Shown in pieces: positions 47,401-58,494 of a stretch of 64,000 bases of DNA; the stretch's first letter is position 1, and each line of letters opens with the position of its first letter. Position numbers and translations under genes: made by a program. Source of the stretch: Chlorophyllum brunneum (Eukaryota > Basidiomycota > Agaricomycetes > Agaricales > Agaricaceae); assembly GCA_963576785.1 (NCBI GenBank), contig OY756139.1, positions 1,612,001-1,676,000 on the forward strand, given 5' to 3'. The notes beneath the pieces were generated by a model, which was not told the DNA's origin, did no database searches, and saw nothing but the letters and a program-made list of their open reading frames with translations.

Positions 47401-47635
47401 TCCAAGTCCACCTCCCATGTAGAAGGGCTGAGACGGTCATTCGGCCACGAGCGGCACGAGACTGTCGGAAGTTCCAACATTGATTGGATTCACCAGCCAA
47501 GTGAGAGTACGAAGAGGAGCGTTGTTGTCGAGGTTAGTTTTTACCCACTATAGACATGACATACTGTAACCTTCTGATCACAATCCACAGCGATTGGAGA
47601 CAGTCAATAAGAAGCCCCTTTGTTCGTGTTGGTAG
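44464..47635 (+). CDS. LSB6: Type II phosphatidylinositol 4-kinase
   Basis: Makes PI4P on vacuole and plasma membranes. The start at 44464 (MPDRASRIGYQPVSQ) is followed by an intron joining KLDNAFKR to WTESIAQKVKRKHRKKQ. The kinase core has FGFVFRSCKGPRWTGAY, VFKPKDEEPYGRLNPK, GSMQYFLHGYMG, FLRKHPWPGRAIADTFDD and TLNIMCGKTGDGDE. The spliced catalytic motif KLVILDYLMLNTDRGADNY (two short exons near 45990-46080) has its D and N residues. HIAAIDNSLSFPHEHPQGW, TYGWLYLPVSIIGRPFNE and FAVDPDFHPKMFAVSGNLFK follow. A long Ser/Pro tail ends ERLETVNKKPLCSCW, with TAG at 47633-47635; the terminal Cys pair may be lipidated. About 13 exons, with no defect seen. Confidence 0.88.
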
Positions 47636-47781
47636 AATCGTAGAATCGAGGGTGTTGGATTTTTTTATGTTTCTAGATATTTCTCTGAGGAACATCTTGA
47701 TTAAATTATGTATACATATTATATCTGGTCTCGGCCCACGAAGTGAGCAAAATTGATGGGAGATAATATGACCTTTGGAAA

Positions 47782-49275
47782 TCAATCGCCTTTCGTCAGT
47801 AACCACTGTGCAAAGTCATCTAGTCTCCTCTTTTCTGTATCTTCACCCTCTTCAAAATCTTCACCTCCTGAACGTTTAAACCGCTGTTTACCAACAAAGA
47901 GGCTCGCTTCGACACGTCGGCCATCAAAGAAGCGACCGTTCATTTTCTGGAACATTATTAGCAGAGTAATTCCTCAAAACCCAGACAACATACGAGCACG
48001 CAAGCCTGAGCACTTATTGGATCGCGGAATTTGACCGTCATGATCCCGTCTCTTTCTTTCTGCGAGGCCATGAGCGAGGAGCAGGGTGAAAATCGAGAAA
48101 TTACTCACGTCGTATAAAACTACGTTGGTAACTTCGCCCAGCGTCGAACATTCCTCTCGGACGTCCTCCTTGAGATCCAGTAATAATGAGGAGTCGTTCT
48201 CTAGGTCTTCAAGCGTGAACATATGTTTCAGAACAACCACTCGGCTAATCTTGCCCGGGTCCTGCGCACTATCCTCTTCTGTCCTGGCAGGTCCAAATCC
48301 GTCATCAGGATCCCATTCTTGGGTCTTCCTGGTGGAAACATGAGTTATAAAAGGAGCAACATGCCATGTCGTACTTTTGCATCTTTCCTATACGTTTCGT
48401 TGCCTTTTTCTTGTCTACCGCTCTCCGTGGTTGCCCACCCTCCTCAGTTGGGTTATGCTTGTGTGCGAAATTGGCCTTTGACACACGCATCACTGTAGAA
48501 GGATCTCCTAGGCGTAATTCTGCTTCATCGAGGAGATTTATAGCGAGCGTCACCGAGTCCTCCTTGAAGTATACGACCAATGCTTCGCCAATAAACGACC
48601 CGTCCTCTTTAGCGTACATCTTCACTTTCGGTTCCCCTTCATCGTCCTCCTCAATTACACCACACCGTGAGAATCGCTCGACAACTTCATCTTGCTCAGT
48701 ATCAGGAGGAAGCCCGGTCACAAAAACAGCTGTGTTTTTTGACTTGTCACTTCGTCCGCGTTTGGAAGGACCAGCGGCCGCATTTCCACTTGAGCCGACA
48801 CCAGTATAGTCCTCAGGCTCTTTTCGTTTCTTGTTCTCACGTCTCAGCACGGGGGCTGCGGGGGTCTTCAGGCGATGAGAAGCTGATGTTAGATTTTCAT
48901 ACCGAGCCTTTCCATCATCTCAAGGCACTTGCCTCTTCATCGACTCCGGCAACTGAATATGCGGCTTGCTGTTGCCTGATCAGGTCTTCGCCCAGCTAGT
49001 AATCCCATCATCATGCGACACCGTCCTTGGAAGAGAGACGCGGAACATACCAGGGGCACCCAGGACCCTTTTGCAGCATCGTATTCCATTTCTGTGCCAT
49101 CTTCTTCTTCATACCGCCACGAGCCAGAAGGTTTGTTGTAATAAGCCCTAAGCGGATACTTTCAGCATATGACGGGTGCGATTAACAGCCAAGTAAACCT
49201 GGGGTCATTGGCGAAGGCAGCTGCTTGGGCTTCTGCTGTTGCTCCTATGGGAGTTGATGGTGGTGGTGCAGACAT
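47782..49275 (-). CDS. CUS2: U2 snRNP-associated splicing factor Cus2/Tat-SF1
   Basis: Cus2 helps U2 snRNA folding and pre-spliceosome assembly. The start at 49275 (MSAPPPSTPIGATAEAQAAA, then FANDP) leads exons with an FDKPSGSWRYEEEDGTE-like WW-region text near 49080-49140. The first RRM is NTAVFVTGLPPDTEQDEV, with GEALVVYFKEDSVTLAINL. A basic linker with KKKATKRIGKMQK follows, then the second RRM/UHM: SRVVVLKHMFTLEDLENDSS, LKEDVREECSTLGEVTNVVL, MTVKFRD and VRKMNGRFFDGRRVEA. It ends ADFAQWLLTKGD-like text with TGA at 47782-47784. The UHM Arg-x-Phe motif is GRFFDGR. It is notable here only because the window is rich in odd introns. Confidence 0.87.
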
Positions 49276-49355
49276 TGGTTGTTTATGACTATTTGATGCC
49301 AAGGACACTCATACATCATTTTGGGAATCCCGTTTCAGGATATACTATGTCTACT

Positions 49356-50044
49356 CTACTGGTACAGCGCCATGGGGAAGTAAGCGTAGGGATCATGGGG
49401 AGCATCCATTGAACGCTTAGGTTGCCAGCGTTGGAAGACGGTAGGGACAGCGGGCGGAAGCTTGTCTTCCGAGTAGACCTTTGTTGTTCCAGTGATGGCT
49501 GAAATAGCCTGGGGGAGAGTAGTGGGTTCCGGAACCTTGGCCAGGACATCACCCTGGCCCTCGTCCAACGGGGCGGTAACACTGAACAATACAAAACACC
49601 AAGTCAAGGTCTCTGGCTCGGAAATTTTGATTCCACTTACGCCTGTGCTCCAGAATGTTCAATCAAGAGTTGCGAAAGCTGATTCTGGGTGATTACTGAA
49701 AGTTGCAAGTAGGCACGGCGAACATCGCGCTTCCAGTAGGGATTTTGTGCCGGGTCCGAGGCTGGACGGAGTCAATAAGGGGTGGCTGTTCAGCCACAGA
49801 GTAGCGTACCTTTCGATGCAGGCGTTGAGTAGAGCTCTGGTCTGGACGCTGGTGGAGGATAACGGTGGAGACCCTGGATGGGCAAACCACTGGAGATCTC
49901 GGGGTTGACGGCAACGACTTCGCCTGTGGTATCGCGTGAATGAGGAGTAAAGAGGATAAAGGGGTGGAACATACGGAATTTCTTCCAAAAGCCTCTTGGG
50001 CTGAGATGATAGAGCGTCGACTCTGCCGCTTTCTTGGCAGCCAT
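49356..50044 (-). CDS. Complex I accessory 21-kDa subunit (NUO-21-like)
   Basis: Small mitochondrial protein. The start at 50044 (MAAKKAAESTLYHLSPRGFW) leads spliced exons with VAVNPEISSGLPIQGLHRYP, PASRPELYSTPASK and NPYWKRDVRRAYLQLSVITQ. NQLSQLLIEHSG and VTAPLDEGQGDVL follow, and the end is APHDPYAYFPMALYQ with TAG at 49356-49358. The LSPRG, DPYxKRDxRRxYPQLS and PP motifs recall the 21-kDa subunit of fungal NADH:ubiquinone oxidoreductase. About four exons. It is the second nuclear complex I gene in the window, 24 kb from NDUFS7. Confidence 0.75.
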
Positions 50045-50591
50045 GGGTATAGACGGGAGGCGCTGCAGCGGTCACGCCTCCGCGTTATGCAGTGACAAGT
50101 CACATTCATATCACCGCCATAAGCCCTCGTCGAGATGCCCGCCGCTTCTGACAATGCTACCTGTCCAGTGGCTCTTCCTAGGCGTTAAGCTGCGCCTCAT
50201 TGTGTCCATGTGCTCAAACGTTATTTTACCCTTTGGTAATCCTCAGCGTATCTCCGGACTCTACGGGCGGCACACATTCACCAGCGCGACATTGCGACGG
50301 GCCCAAGAGCGGTCCCAGAGACCCATACTGTCCCCTCCAAGAAGACTCCACGGGCTAGAGTAAAATCAGAAATGGGTTACCGCAGGTCCTAGGGCTATCG
50401 CCGCTCAAGCAGAACAAGGTTTCGGGTGGCGAATGGTAACGTTGTAACATGCCGCGATCGCGCAATTCTTTACATCTTGGGGTGGAATGAAAAAGAACAC
50501 TCCTTTGCCATTTAAGAGGTCTCCTACTTCCTCCCGTTCGCAACCAGTCCTTGCGAACCCGTTAATCTCTTGGTGTATCCTCCTCACCAAC
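50045..50591. promoter_or_regulatory. Divergent promoter region (complex I subunit / UPF0643-like)
   Basis: Head-to-head spacing of 547 bp between start codons. Nothing else recognised. An in-frame Met at 50487 would lengthen the plus-strand protein by 35 residues. Confidence 0.4.
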
Positions 50592-51452
50592 ATGAGCGCC
50601 ACATTTGAGCACCCCCCACACCCTTCCGAACTGCTACTTCGGCATACCTCGGCACCGGACCCCGCTGTGAGCATCCCAGGGGAGCGGAACCCCCACGACG
50701 TTCCGACCTTTGACTCTAAAAGCCTCACCGAACCGGTAGCGCCTGTATTATATCTTCCCCCGCTCCTATCTTCCTTACCGGACAAGGTCGAGATCCCTCT
50801 GGAAGATACACCCGTTAACCCCGAGTTTCCACCTTTGGTTACTGAAACTCGTCTTCCAGATATTGATCCTGCATCCCTCTCACTCCACAAAGCCCTCCAC
50901 CGATTCAGACCCATTACATCTCAGTACGCTGGGGCGTCGTATGCTGACGCCTTCAACTGGGGGGAGTTATCACTGCCAGAAGAAGAAGAGCGGGAGTGGT
51001 ACGGCGTTGTTTTCCGGAGCAAACGGAAAGCTGGAAGCGACGGTGGTTGTGAGTGGCTGCAATCCATTCCCAGCATTGCATTTAATTGTTGTATATTCCT
51101 AGCCCTATACGAGGCTGATAAACTAGCTCATGAAGAGGCTGTCCGGAATGGAGGGGTATGTCAAACCTCCTCCTTATCTCCAGTCGATGCGCCTGTTGAT
51201 TCAACTTCCTAGCTCATCATGTATTGGTACGGCATACCAGACCCAGACACTGGCATGAACATGGCGACCTGCATTTGGCAAAGCCGAAGGCATGCCATTG
51301 CAGCCAACTCACGACCGCATCACGTCCGAGCGATGAAACTCGCAGCAGAGTCTTATGAGATCTATAACTTAGAACGTTATCGTCTCTCCAAACGTAGAGG
51401 CGAGAAAAATGTCATAGCGGAAGTATATACCGGGGGTGAAGTCGGTTGGTAA
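50592..51452 (+). CDS. UPF0643-like conserved protein of unknown function
   Basis: Three exons. The start at 50592 (MSATFEHPPHPSELLLRH) gives a Pro-rich lead. The conserved body follows: SLHKALHRFRPITSQYAG, YADAFNWGELSLPEEEERE, WYGVVFRSKRKAGSDGGS, then LYEADKLAHEEAVRNGG and LIMYWYGIPDPDTG. NMATCIWQSRRHAIAANS and HHVRAMKLAAESYEIYNLER come next, ending GGEVGW, TAA 51450-51452. Junctions use GTGAGT (after about 51050) and GTATGT (after about 51155). It resembles the uncharacterised UPF0643 proteins known from fission yeast and many fungi, whose function is not known. Confidence 0.75.
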
Positions 51453-51575
51453 GTGGGCCTGTTTGGAATCTTTCCCTGGGTGCACGCTTTCGCAGTGCTT
51501 TCTGTATACCCTATCGTTTGTATGATCACACATGTCACACATGATAATATGTTAAATGAAGCACCGTAATGTCTA

Positions 51576-53019
51576 TTAGACCGACCATGATTCGATGCTA
51601 TCGCAAGAGTGCTGTGATAAATGATACTCTCCCGTTCCAAAGCCCTCTTCACTTCCTGAACCGGGCGGTGTGGAGCTTTCCGAAGATGACAAATGAAGCC
51701 GACGGGCTTGAGTGGAAGCCCTACAAGACGCCTTGGCTTGCTGATCGTTAGGGGTATCAGGACCTGTGGCATCCAATATTGTTTGGAAGTGAAAGCGATT
51801 GTCGTCGGGAGAAGGTGATTTATTGATTCTTCTATGCTCCCCACCCAACTGGGGTTGACTACTTTGCGGTTCTGCGTGGGGCCCCAGGTTATCTTTCGGC
51901 TCTATAGTCCGTCGTACCCCGTTTTGATTGGTGCCCCCGCGATCGAACGCAGGCCATTGGAAATCAAGCTCGTTGAGATCCAAGTGGTACTGTTCTGAAG
52001 GTGAATCCGTGCCCAAGCAATCTTCAGTGGGGGGATCAAAGTACAGCGGTTTCTGTGTACGAAACATGGCTCCTTGTGAAGCGTAGAGTTCGGAGAACGT
52101 GATACCCCCGACATTTGTATCCACTGCGATGACAGGGTAAGGAACACTGAAGTGATCGGCAGAGAAAACCCGGGAGCTCGTGTCCCTCCCTTCGTCGACA
52201 TCCAGAGGGCAGAAGTATTTTGGCGTTTCCAGCACGCCTTGATCGGAGCGCTCAACCTGAGTTCGGAGTGAATGGAGCACGTCGAGGTCCAGATCATCAA
52301 AGTTTGCACATGGAGGTGTCGAGGTACGAGATATGGTAGAAGCCGGACCAGGAATGGAGAATGGTTTGAAGTGGCCGTCAACGGCTCGCGCCACTTGGAG
52401 AGTTGATCGATAAACGGGATGACTCTCGGAGAAAGCGTCGTGACCGTTTGACACTAACTTGCCTCCTGAGTCTGCTGAGGCATCATTGTCGCGCTGGTGA
52501 CTATGCAAGGAGAATGATGTAGGACTTGTGGGCATGTCCATGCCAGCCGCGGGCGTGAGTTGCTCAAACTCTAGTGATGACATAGCCGAGCCAGGTGTAT
52601 CTACCACGGTCAAGTCGGACGAAGAACGAGTGTCGAATGTATCATAGCGCCCCGGAGATAGCAAGAATCGTAAGGGATGTTCTCGGGGTAGTGTTGCGAA
52701 AGTCTGGGCAAGCCAATCTGGCAATGACTGCTCAGAGCAGCCAGCAGGTTTCTGTGTGCTTAGTGAGCACTTTCATCGACGTAATGCCTGGTACTACCTT
52801 GCCCGTTGGGCTGTGTACAACTGATGCAGTACGATCCTTTTCCAAGTGCATGTGATAGTCCCTGAGTAGAGTCTTGGATTCCGTCCGATGCTCCAACATG
52901 GGTCCAGGTCCCTTGCTGGTTTTTTCTTGGGGATGTGTGCGAGTAAGCCGCATAGTTTCAATCATCCTATCGTATCGATGGTTGAGATTCTGTTTCCGTC
53001 GCCGCTTTGCATCAGGCAC
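51576..53019 (-). CDS. Unknown Ser/Pro-rich protein with basic N-terminal region
   Basis: The upstream exon encodes PDAKRRRKQNLNHRYDRMIE, EKTSKGPGPMLEHR and KTLLRDYHMHLEKDRTASVV. It joins a long exon carrying LPDWLAQTFATLPREHPLRF, LTVVDTPGSAMSSLEFEQ, LDVLHSLRTQVERSDQG, FSADHFSVPYPVIAVDTN and STPPGSGSEEGFGTGEYH, with the stop at 51576-51578. The start is unresolved. The open frame extends past 53019 with no ATG, and an acceptor CTTAG just upstream suggests an earlier exon; the first in-frame Met is in DRMIETMRL. The basic patch could be a nuclear or DNA-binding region, but no leucine zipper is visible. No family was recognised. Confidence 0.6.
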
Positions 53020-53626
53020 TTCTAAGGTGAGAGTGAGAGATCTGGAGGAAGGAAAGGTGTTTGATTAACCCGCCGCAATCAGGCTCTTCCTGGAAAGCGT
53101 ATCGAAGCTTCAGCAACTGGAGGAGGGGAATTGCGTAACGGCTTGCCTTTTCTCCATTTCGCCTTGGTGATGGAAGGGGTTCGGATGGAAGACCCGTGGA
53201 ACCAAGTCGCGTGACGTCAGGCCAGCAGAAACCTACTTCATGTAAAACCTTTACTCACGCTCCTTAATGGCCTCTGTAGTATCAAATAGCTCCATGCAGC
53301 ATTACCCGCACCCCCCCCATTCACTTGTCCCCATATTTCGTAACGTAGTCGACTAAATTGATGTCATGTCATGCGTAGCGTAGTTGGCTCAATTTATGTC
53401 ATGTCTGAGCGCAACCCACAACATGGCAGCACCGCAGGCGTGTCGTTATTCTTGTGACATGAGAATCCAAATGGACGAAACGCGCATGATAGGCTGAGCC
53501 CTGAAGCCTGTTATTGGTCGCGGCATTGTGCAGAGGTGCCCTTAAGCGTATCCCTCGGGTCCTCGACCCGCACTACCACACTTCCAGAGAGCTCAGAGCT
53601 CGCTACAGATTCCCTTGTCGTGTACC
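53020..53626. promoter_or_regulatory. Divergent promoter region with imperfect 30-bp direct repeat
   Basis: Lies between the unknown minus-strand gene and GGT. It holds an 8-C run at 53311-53318 and the direct repeat listed separately. Confidence 0.5.
53341..53405. repeat. Imperfect direct repeat, 30 bp x2
   Basis: Units 53341-53370 and 53376-53405 match at 25 of 30 positions and both end ATGTCATGTC. Confidence 0.85.
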
Positions 53627-55956
53627 ATGAGCTTCATAGTAAAAACTACGAAGGACCAAGCAACAAATCAGAACGACCGGGTCGTTGGTAGCGTCATTGC
53701 CCTTGGTTCAATTGCCCTTGTGTGCTGGTGGCAGTTCCATTGGGGGCTTTATTCACTAGGCGGCCAATGTTTTGCCCAGCATTACCAACATGTGCAAGGT
53801 ATTCGGAATCCGGCATATCTCATCAAGGCGTACCAAGGTGCCGTTGCCTCGGAGAATGAACTGTGCTCTAAGATGGGTGTCGACGTGCTGAGGCAAGGAG
53901 GGAACGCCGTTGACGCAGCTATCAGTGCTACTTTCTGCACGGGAGTAGTGAACATGTTCTCGTGAGTCTCCATGATCCTGTTGGCGCTTGGCTTTGTCCC
54001 ATTGATAGTGAAACTACTGTAGCTCAGGAATCGGGGGAGGAGGATTCATGATAGTTCGAATCCCCCCTGGGTCACCGGAGGAGGCTTCAGAGGTGTGGTC
54101 ACTCGATTTCCGGGAGACAGCTCCTTCGATGTCAAATCGCACAATGTACAAGAACAACCCTCTGGGATCCCGGTACGGGGGGCTGGCCGTTGGAGTACCG
54201 GGAGAGTTGCGGGGATTGCAAGAAGCACATCGCAGATGGGGTACCGTTCCCTGGAAGACTTTGGTAAAACCCAGTGCAAAGCTTGCTGCTGGGTGGCATG
54301 TTCAGAGGGAGTTAGCAAGACGTATCCAAGTGAGCTTCGGTCTTTTTCCAGGACTTTCGGTTGACACGCAAGCTTCAGATGTTCCCGTCTCTTATGCTCG
54401 ACAATCCAGATTGGAGGGCCATATTTGCACCACAAGGTGTTTTGTTGAAGGAGGGAGACCGAATATATCGAACAAATTATTCACATACACTATCCGTTAT
54501 CGCTGAGCAAGGTTCCGACGCCTTCTACGAGGTGTGTCTATCGTCCTCTGCACAACCCAGTTATTTACGAGTTTCTAGGGGCCAATTGCTAATGCCCTCG
54601 TTGAGAAAGTCCGTCAAACAGGCGGAATAATGACCACAGACGATCTAAAAAATTATCGTATCCGAGTTAACAGAGCCCTAGGAGGAACTTATCGCGGGAG
54701 GAAGATATATACCAATCATCCACCAGGAGCCGGACCTCGTACGTTTACTTTTCCTCTGTAATTCCATCTTACTCCGAAATCCTGTGCAATCAGTTCTTCT
54801 GCAGATGCTCGATGTGCTAGAGAACTATAACCTAGCGGAAAGGATACCCCTCAATATTCATCGAATGATAGAAACACTGAAATTTGCCTTCGCTTCACGG
54901 TATGTTTGCCCCCGATCATAGCTCCTCTCCCTAGACTTCTTCTAGGACGCGAATGTCTGACCCATTGTCCCGAGACGATACACAGCGTATTCACAAAATG
55001 ATGACGAAAGAATACTCACTCGAAATATATGCAAATATAACCGATGTACGCCATGTTCTAACCACCACCACTCCCCATACATTTTCTTACGCATTAACCT
55101 AGGATCGTACACACACCCCTGAATACTACAACCCCGAATATGAAATTAAGCCTGATCACGGAACCGTACGGCCCGTTTTATCTAGACTCTATATCGTATC
55201 TCTTAGCTAACTCCACACTAGAGCCATACGTCGATCATTGATCAATATGGGATAGCCGTTTCACTCACATCCACAGTCAACAGTGTATTCGGCTCTCACG
55301 TGCTGGATCCTGTTACTGGCATGGTCCTGAATGACGAAATGGACGATTTCTCCGTACCTAGCACGCCCAATGATTTTGGACTGTGGCCTTCCCCTTGCAA
55401 GTTCTTCGTCCCCTGCATATCTCCAGCCTTTGTTGACAGCCCCTCTTTCCCCCAGACAACTTTCCCGAGTCTGGAAAGAGACCAGTGTCATCAACTGCCC
55501 CTACTATCGTCGAAAATCCTGATGGCTCGCTTTATGCAGCGATTGGAGGGTCGGGCGGATCACGAATATTCGGAGCTGTACTTCAGGTGTTGCTCAACCT
55601 TGATTGGGGTTTTGACGCAAGCGAAGCGGTAGAATTCAGCCGCCTCCATGATCAGCTGTACCCTTTGGTCCTGGACGCAGATGAGGGCTATCCACCCGAA
55701 ACACTGGAATTCTTGCGACAACTGGGTCACAACGTCACTGGTAAGTACAATTTCCCTGACAACAATGTGCCTAGTGTACTAATTTTTCCGAGTTTCTGAC
55801 ATCAATAGAATAGCGGCGGTGGTCCAACTTGTGCTCGAGAAGGATGGTATCATCTACGGTCCGTCTCTGTCCTCTCTCTGTCCTCCTTCTCTTCTCACAT
55901 GGTCTGATCCAGCTGCAAGTGATTCTAGGAAAAATGGGATAGCAGCAGGCTACTGA
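53627..55956 (+). CDS. Gamma-glutamyltransferase (glutathione hydrolase)
   Basis: Ntn-hydrolase cleaving glutathione. The start at 53627 (MSFIVKTTKDQATN) is followed by a signal anchor (VVGSVIALGSIALVCWW). The large-subunit region has GAVASENELCSKMGVDVLRQ, GGNAVDAAISATFCTGVVN, SGIGGGGFM and LDFRETAP. YGGLAVGVPGELRGL, NPDWRAIFAPQG, TTDDLKNYRIRV and YTNHPPGAGPVLLQMLDVL follow. The autoprocessing site is the Thr of DHGTSHTSIIDQYGIAVSL; VNSVFGSHVLDPVTG and AIGGSGGSRIFGAVLQ close the active site. The last exon ends KNGIAAGY, TGA 55954-55956. About ten exons. The intron 55397-55455 begins GC and joins SP to YNFPESGKRP. The gene appears intact. Confidence 0.9.
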
Positions 55957-56265
55957 CCAACTGACTCTCTGAATGAGGAAATGAGTTCGCAGCGGGCTTG
56001 ACGCAATGTGATTAAAATTTACAATTTAAGTTACTGCGTTCCTGATGTGCAGTAAGGAAGCCGTTCTTAGCGAAGCATGACACGGACTTTCTGTTAACGT
56101 TTTTCCGTGATGCTCAAAATAAACCTCGACTACTTGAATGGTGTGTTGAAGCAACGGAGTAATATCGCACAAGTGCGAGGAAGACCCGACATGTTTTCAA
56201 GCGATCAGCCTGCATATAAATTTCAGGCTTTGTGTCATTATGGTTGTTTCAGAGAATCCCTGAAA
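55957..56265 (+). promoter_or_regulatory. Mannanase promoter with TATA box
   Basis: TATAAA at 56215-56220, 46 bp before the start codon at 56266, in a 309-bp gap. A strong TATA is common for inducible secreted hydrolases. Confidence 0.6.
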
Positions 56266-58254
56266 ATGAAGCTTGCTGCTAGTTTGATTGCTTTAGCCAT
56301 CTCCGTCTCCCAAGCATCTGCATCCGTTCCAGTTTGGGGTCAGTGCGGCGGAATCAATTACCAAGGACCTACAGGTTAGTATTCAACGTCTGCACTCCGT
56401 GCCGCTTTTCTGAAAACAATACAGACTGCGCATCCGGATCGGGGTGTGTCTATCAGAATGATTGGTACTGGCAGTGCCTCCCTGGGGCGAGCCCAACCGT
56501 AGGCCCCACAACCACTACCAGTAGTAGCAGCACTCCTCCTCCTCCTCCTACGACGACGACGACGACGCATACTACTACCACTAGCAGCAGCACTCCTCCG
56601 ACGTCCACTGGCTTCGTCAAAACTTCTGGAACTAGGTTCACCCTCAATGGCCAGAAGTACACCGTCGTTGGGTAATCATGTCTCTGTCATTCACCCAAAG
56701 CCGGATGTATAGCTGAACGCTTCCTGCGCAGTGGCAACTCCTACTGGGTTGGTTTGACTGGACTAAGCACCAGTAACATGAATCAAGCTTTCGCTGACAT
56801 CGCGAAAGCTGGAGGAACAACTGTCCGAACATGGTTAGTATATCTCTCTCACACTTGCAGGGCAGGCAGTGAACCCTAAATGTTGTAGGGGTTTCAACGA
56901 AGTCACCTCGCCTAACGGTAACTACTACCAGCTGTGGTCCGGAAGCACCCCCACCGTAAATACCGGAGCGTCTGGTCTCCAAAACTTCGGTACGTGAACA
57001 GCAAGGTACTAAGACACACGGGTGACACGATTCTCAGACAATGTTGTCGCCGCTGCCAAGGCAAATGGCATCCGCTTGATCGTTGCTTTGTGGGTCTTTC
57101 CGGTAGGGACAAAATTGGTGTTTACTGATACTCTTTTTTTAGGACGAACAACTGGTAAGGCGAGGGGGAAATAAATATACAATCTACTCAATCCCTTCTA
57201 GGGCTGATTATGGTGGTATGGATGTCTACGTTAATCAGATTGTTGGCAATGGTCAACCCCATGATCTCTTTTACACTAACACGAACGTCAAGGTGGGTGT
57301 CATATCGAACACACTATCTTCCATCAAATTCCTCTAACTCTTCCTCAGAACGCATTCAAGTCCTATGTCAACACCTTCGTTAGCCGCTATGCTGATGAAC
57401 CTACGATCATGGCTTGGGAGCTCGCAAACGAACCGAGGTGCAGAGGTTCTACTGGGTACGCTTCTTGGAATCAATGGAGGGATTTAGCTTGAGTGTAAAC
57501 CTGTAGCGCAACGTCGGGGACCTGCACAACCACCACGGTGACGAACTGGGCCAAGGAAATGTCTGCATACATCAAGTCGATTGACGGGAACCACCTCGTC
57601 GCTATCGGTGATGAGGGTTTCTACAACGAACCCAGCGCGCCCACATATCCATACCAGTGGAGTAGTTTTATTGATATTCCCTGGGGCTGAAGCTCAAAGC
57701 AATTGCAGGGGAAGCGAGGGTGTCGATTTTGAGGCTAACCTGGCCATTTCCTCCATCGATTTTGGAACTTTCCATGTAAGTGTTCCAGGGCGTCAAGTTA
57801 ACCATCGGTCTGACAATGACCTTCCAAGTCCTACCCAACGCCATGGGGCCAGGGTGGTAATGAAACTGCCTGGGGCACTCAATGGATCGCGGACCACGCT
57901 ACAAGCATGAAGAACGCTAACAAGCCTGTTATTCTGGAAGAATTCGGTGTCACCTCCAACCAAGCTTCGACCTATACTACGTGGTTTGACGAGATGGTAT
58001 CTTCAGGATTGACTGGTGATCTCATTTGGTGAATAGAAATCAGCTCATACAAAGTGCCACACTAATTACCACATCCAGGCAATCTGGCTCCCACTTTCCC
58101 AAGTTCGCACCTTCTCTCCGTACGGCGATGAAACATACTAATCTTCGTCCACAGTGGCGGCAGCACACCAAATGATGGCTACGCCGTCTACCCTGATGGT
58201 GCAGTCTACCCAATCTTGGCGTCGCATGCCACGACAATGAAAAACAGAGCCTGA
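56266..58254 (+). CDS. Secreted beta-1,4-mannanase, CBM1 + GH5 (subfamily 7-like)
   Basis: Signal peptide [20 protein letters not shown]; then the CBM1 [13 protein letters not shown], joined across an intron to [20 protein letters not shown] with all four Cys; then a Ser/Thr/Pro linker of simple repeats (56500-56610). The GH5 catalytic domain follows: [48 protein letters not shown], with the acid/base Glu in [13 protein letters not shown] and the nucleophile in [11 protein letters not shown]. Later exons give [31 protein letters not shown] and TMKNRA, TGA 58252-58254. About 14 exons; both catalytic Glu and frame are intact. It attacks softwood-type mannans and attaches to cellulose, fitting a plant-litter or wood degrader. 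Confidence 0.92.
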
Positions 58255-58494
58255 GTAGAATACCTTCAGCATTTGTTGTTTAGCTCTGGTTGATGCTTAT
58301 CACGATCTGATTTTGAATGCTTGTGCTTCGAGTAGAGTGTTGAATATTCACTGGGGCTACATGGGTCTGCCACAGTGTTTGGCTGCGCAGCTGTTTGCTA
58401 GCAGACTCAATTCGACATATGCATAAATAAACCAGCCAAGAATACCTTTCGAGGCTTGACTCAACACTCAATCCCTTATATCCTCCCCGCTGCA

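Noticed and set aside
56500..56610. CCT/ACG/ACT triplet runs as a microsatellite or CRISPR-like repeat
   Set aside because: They encode the Ser/Thr/Pro linker of the CBM1-mannanase and need no other explanation.
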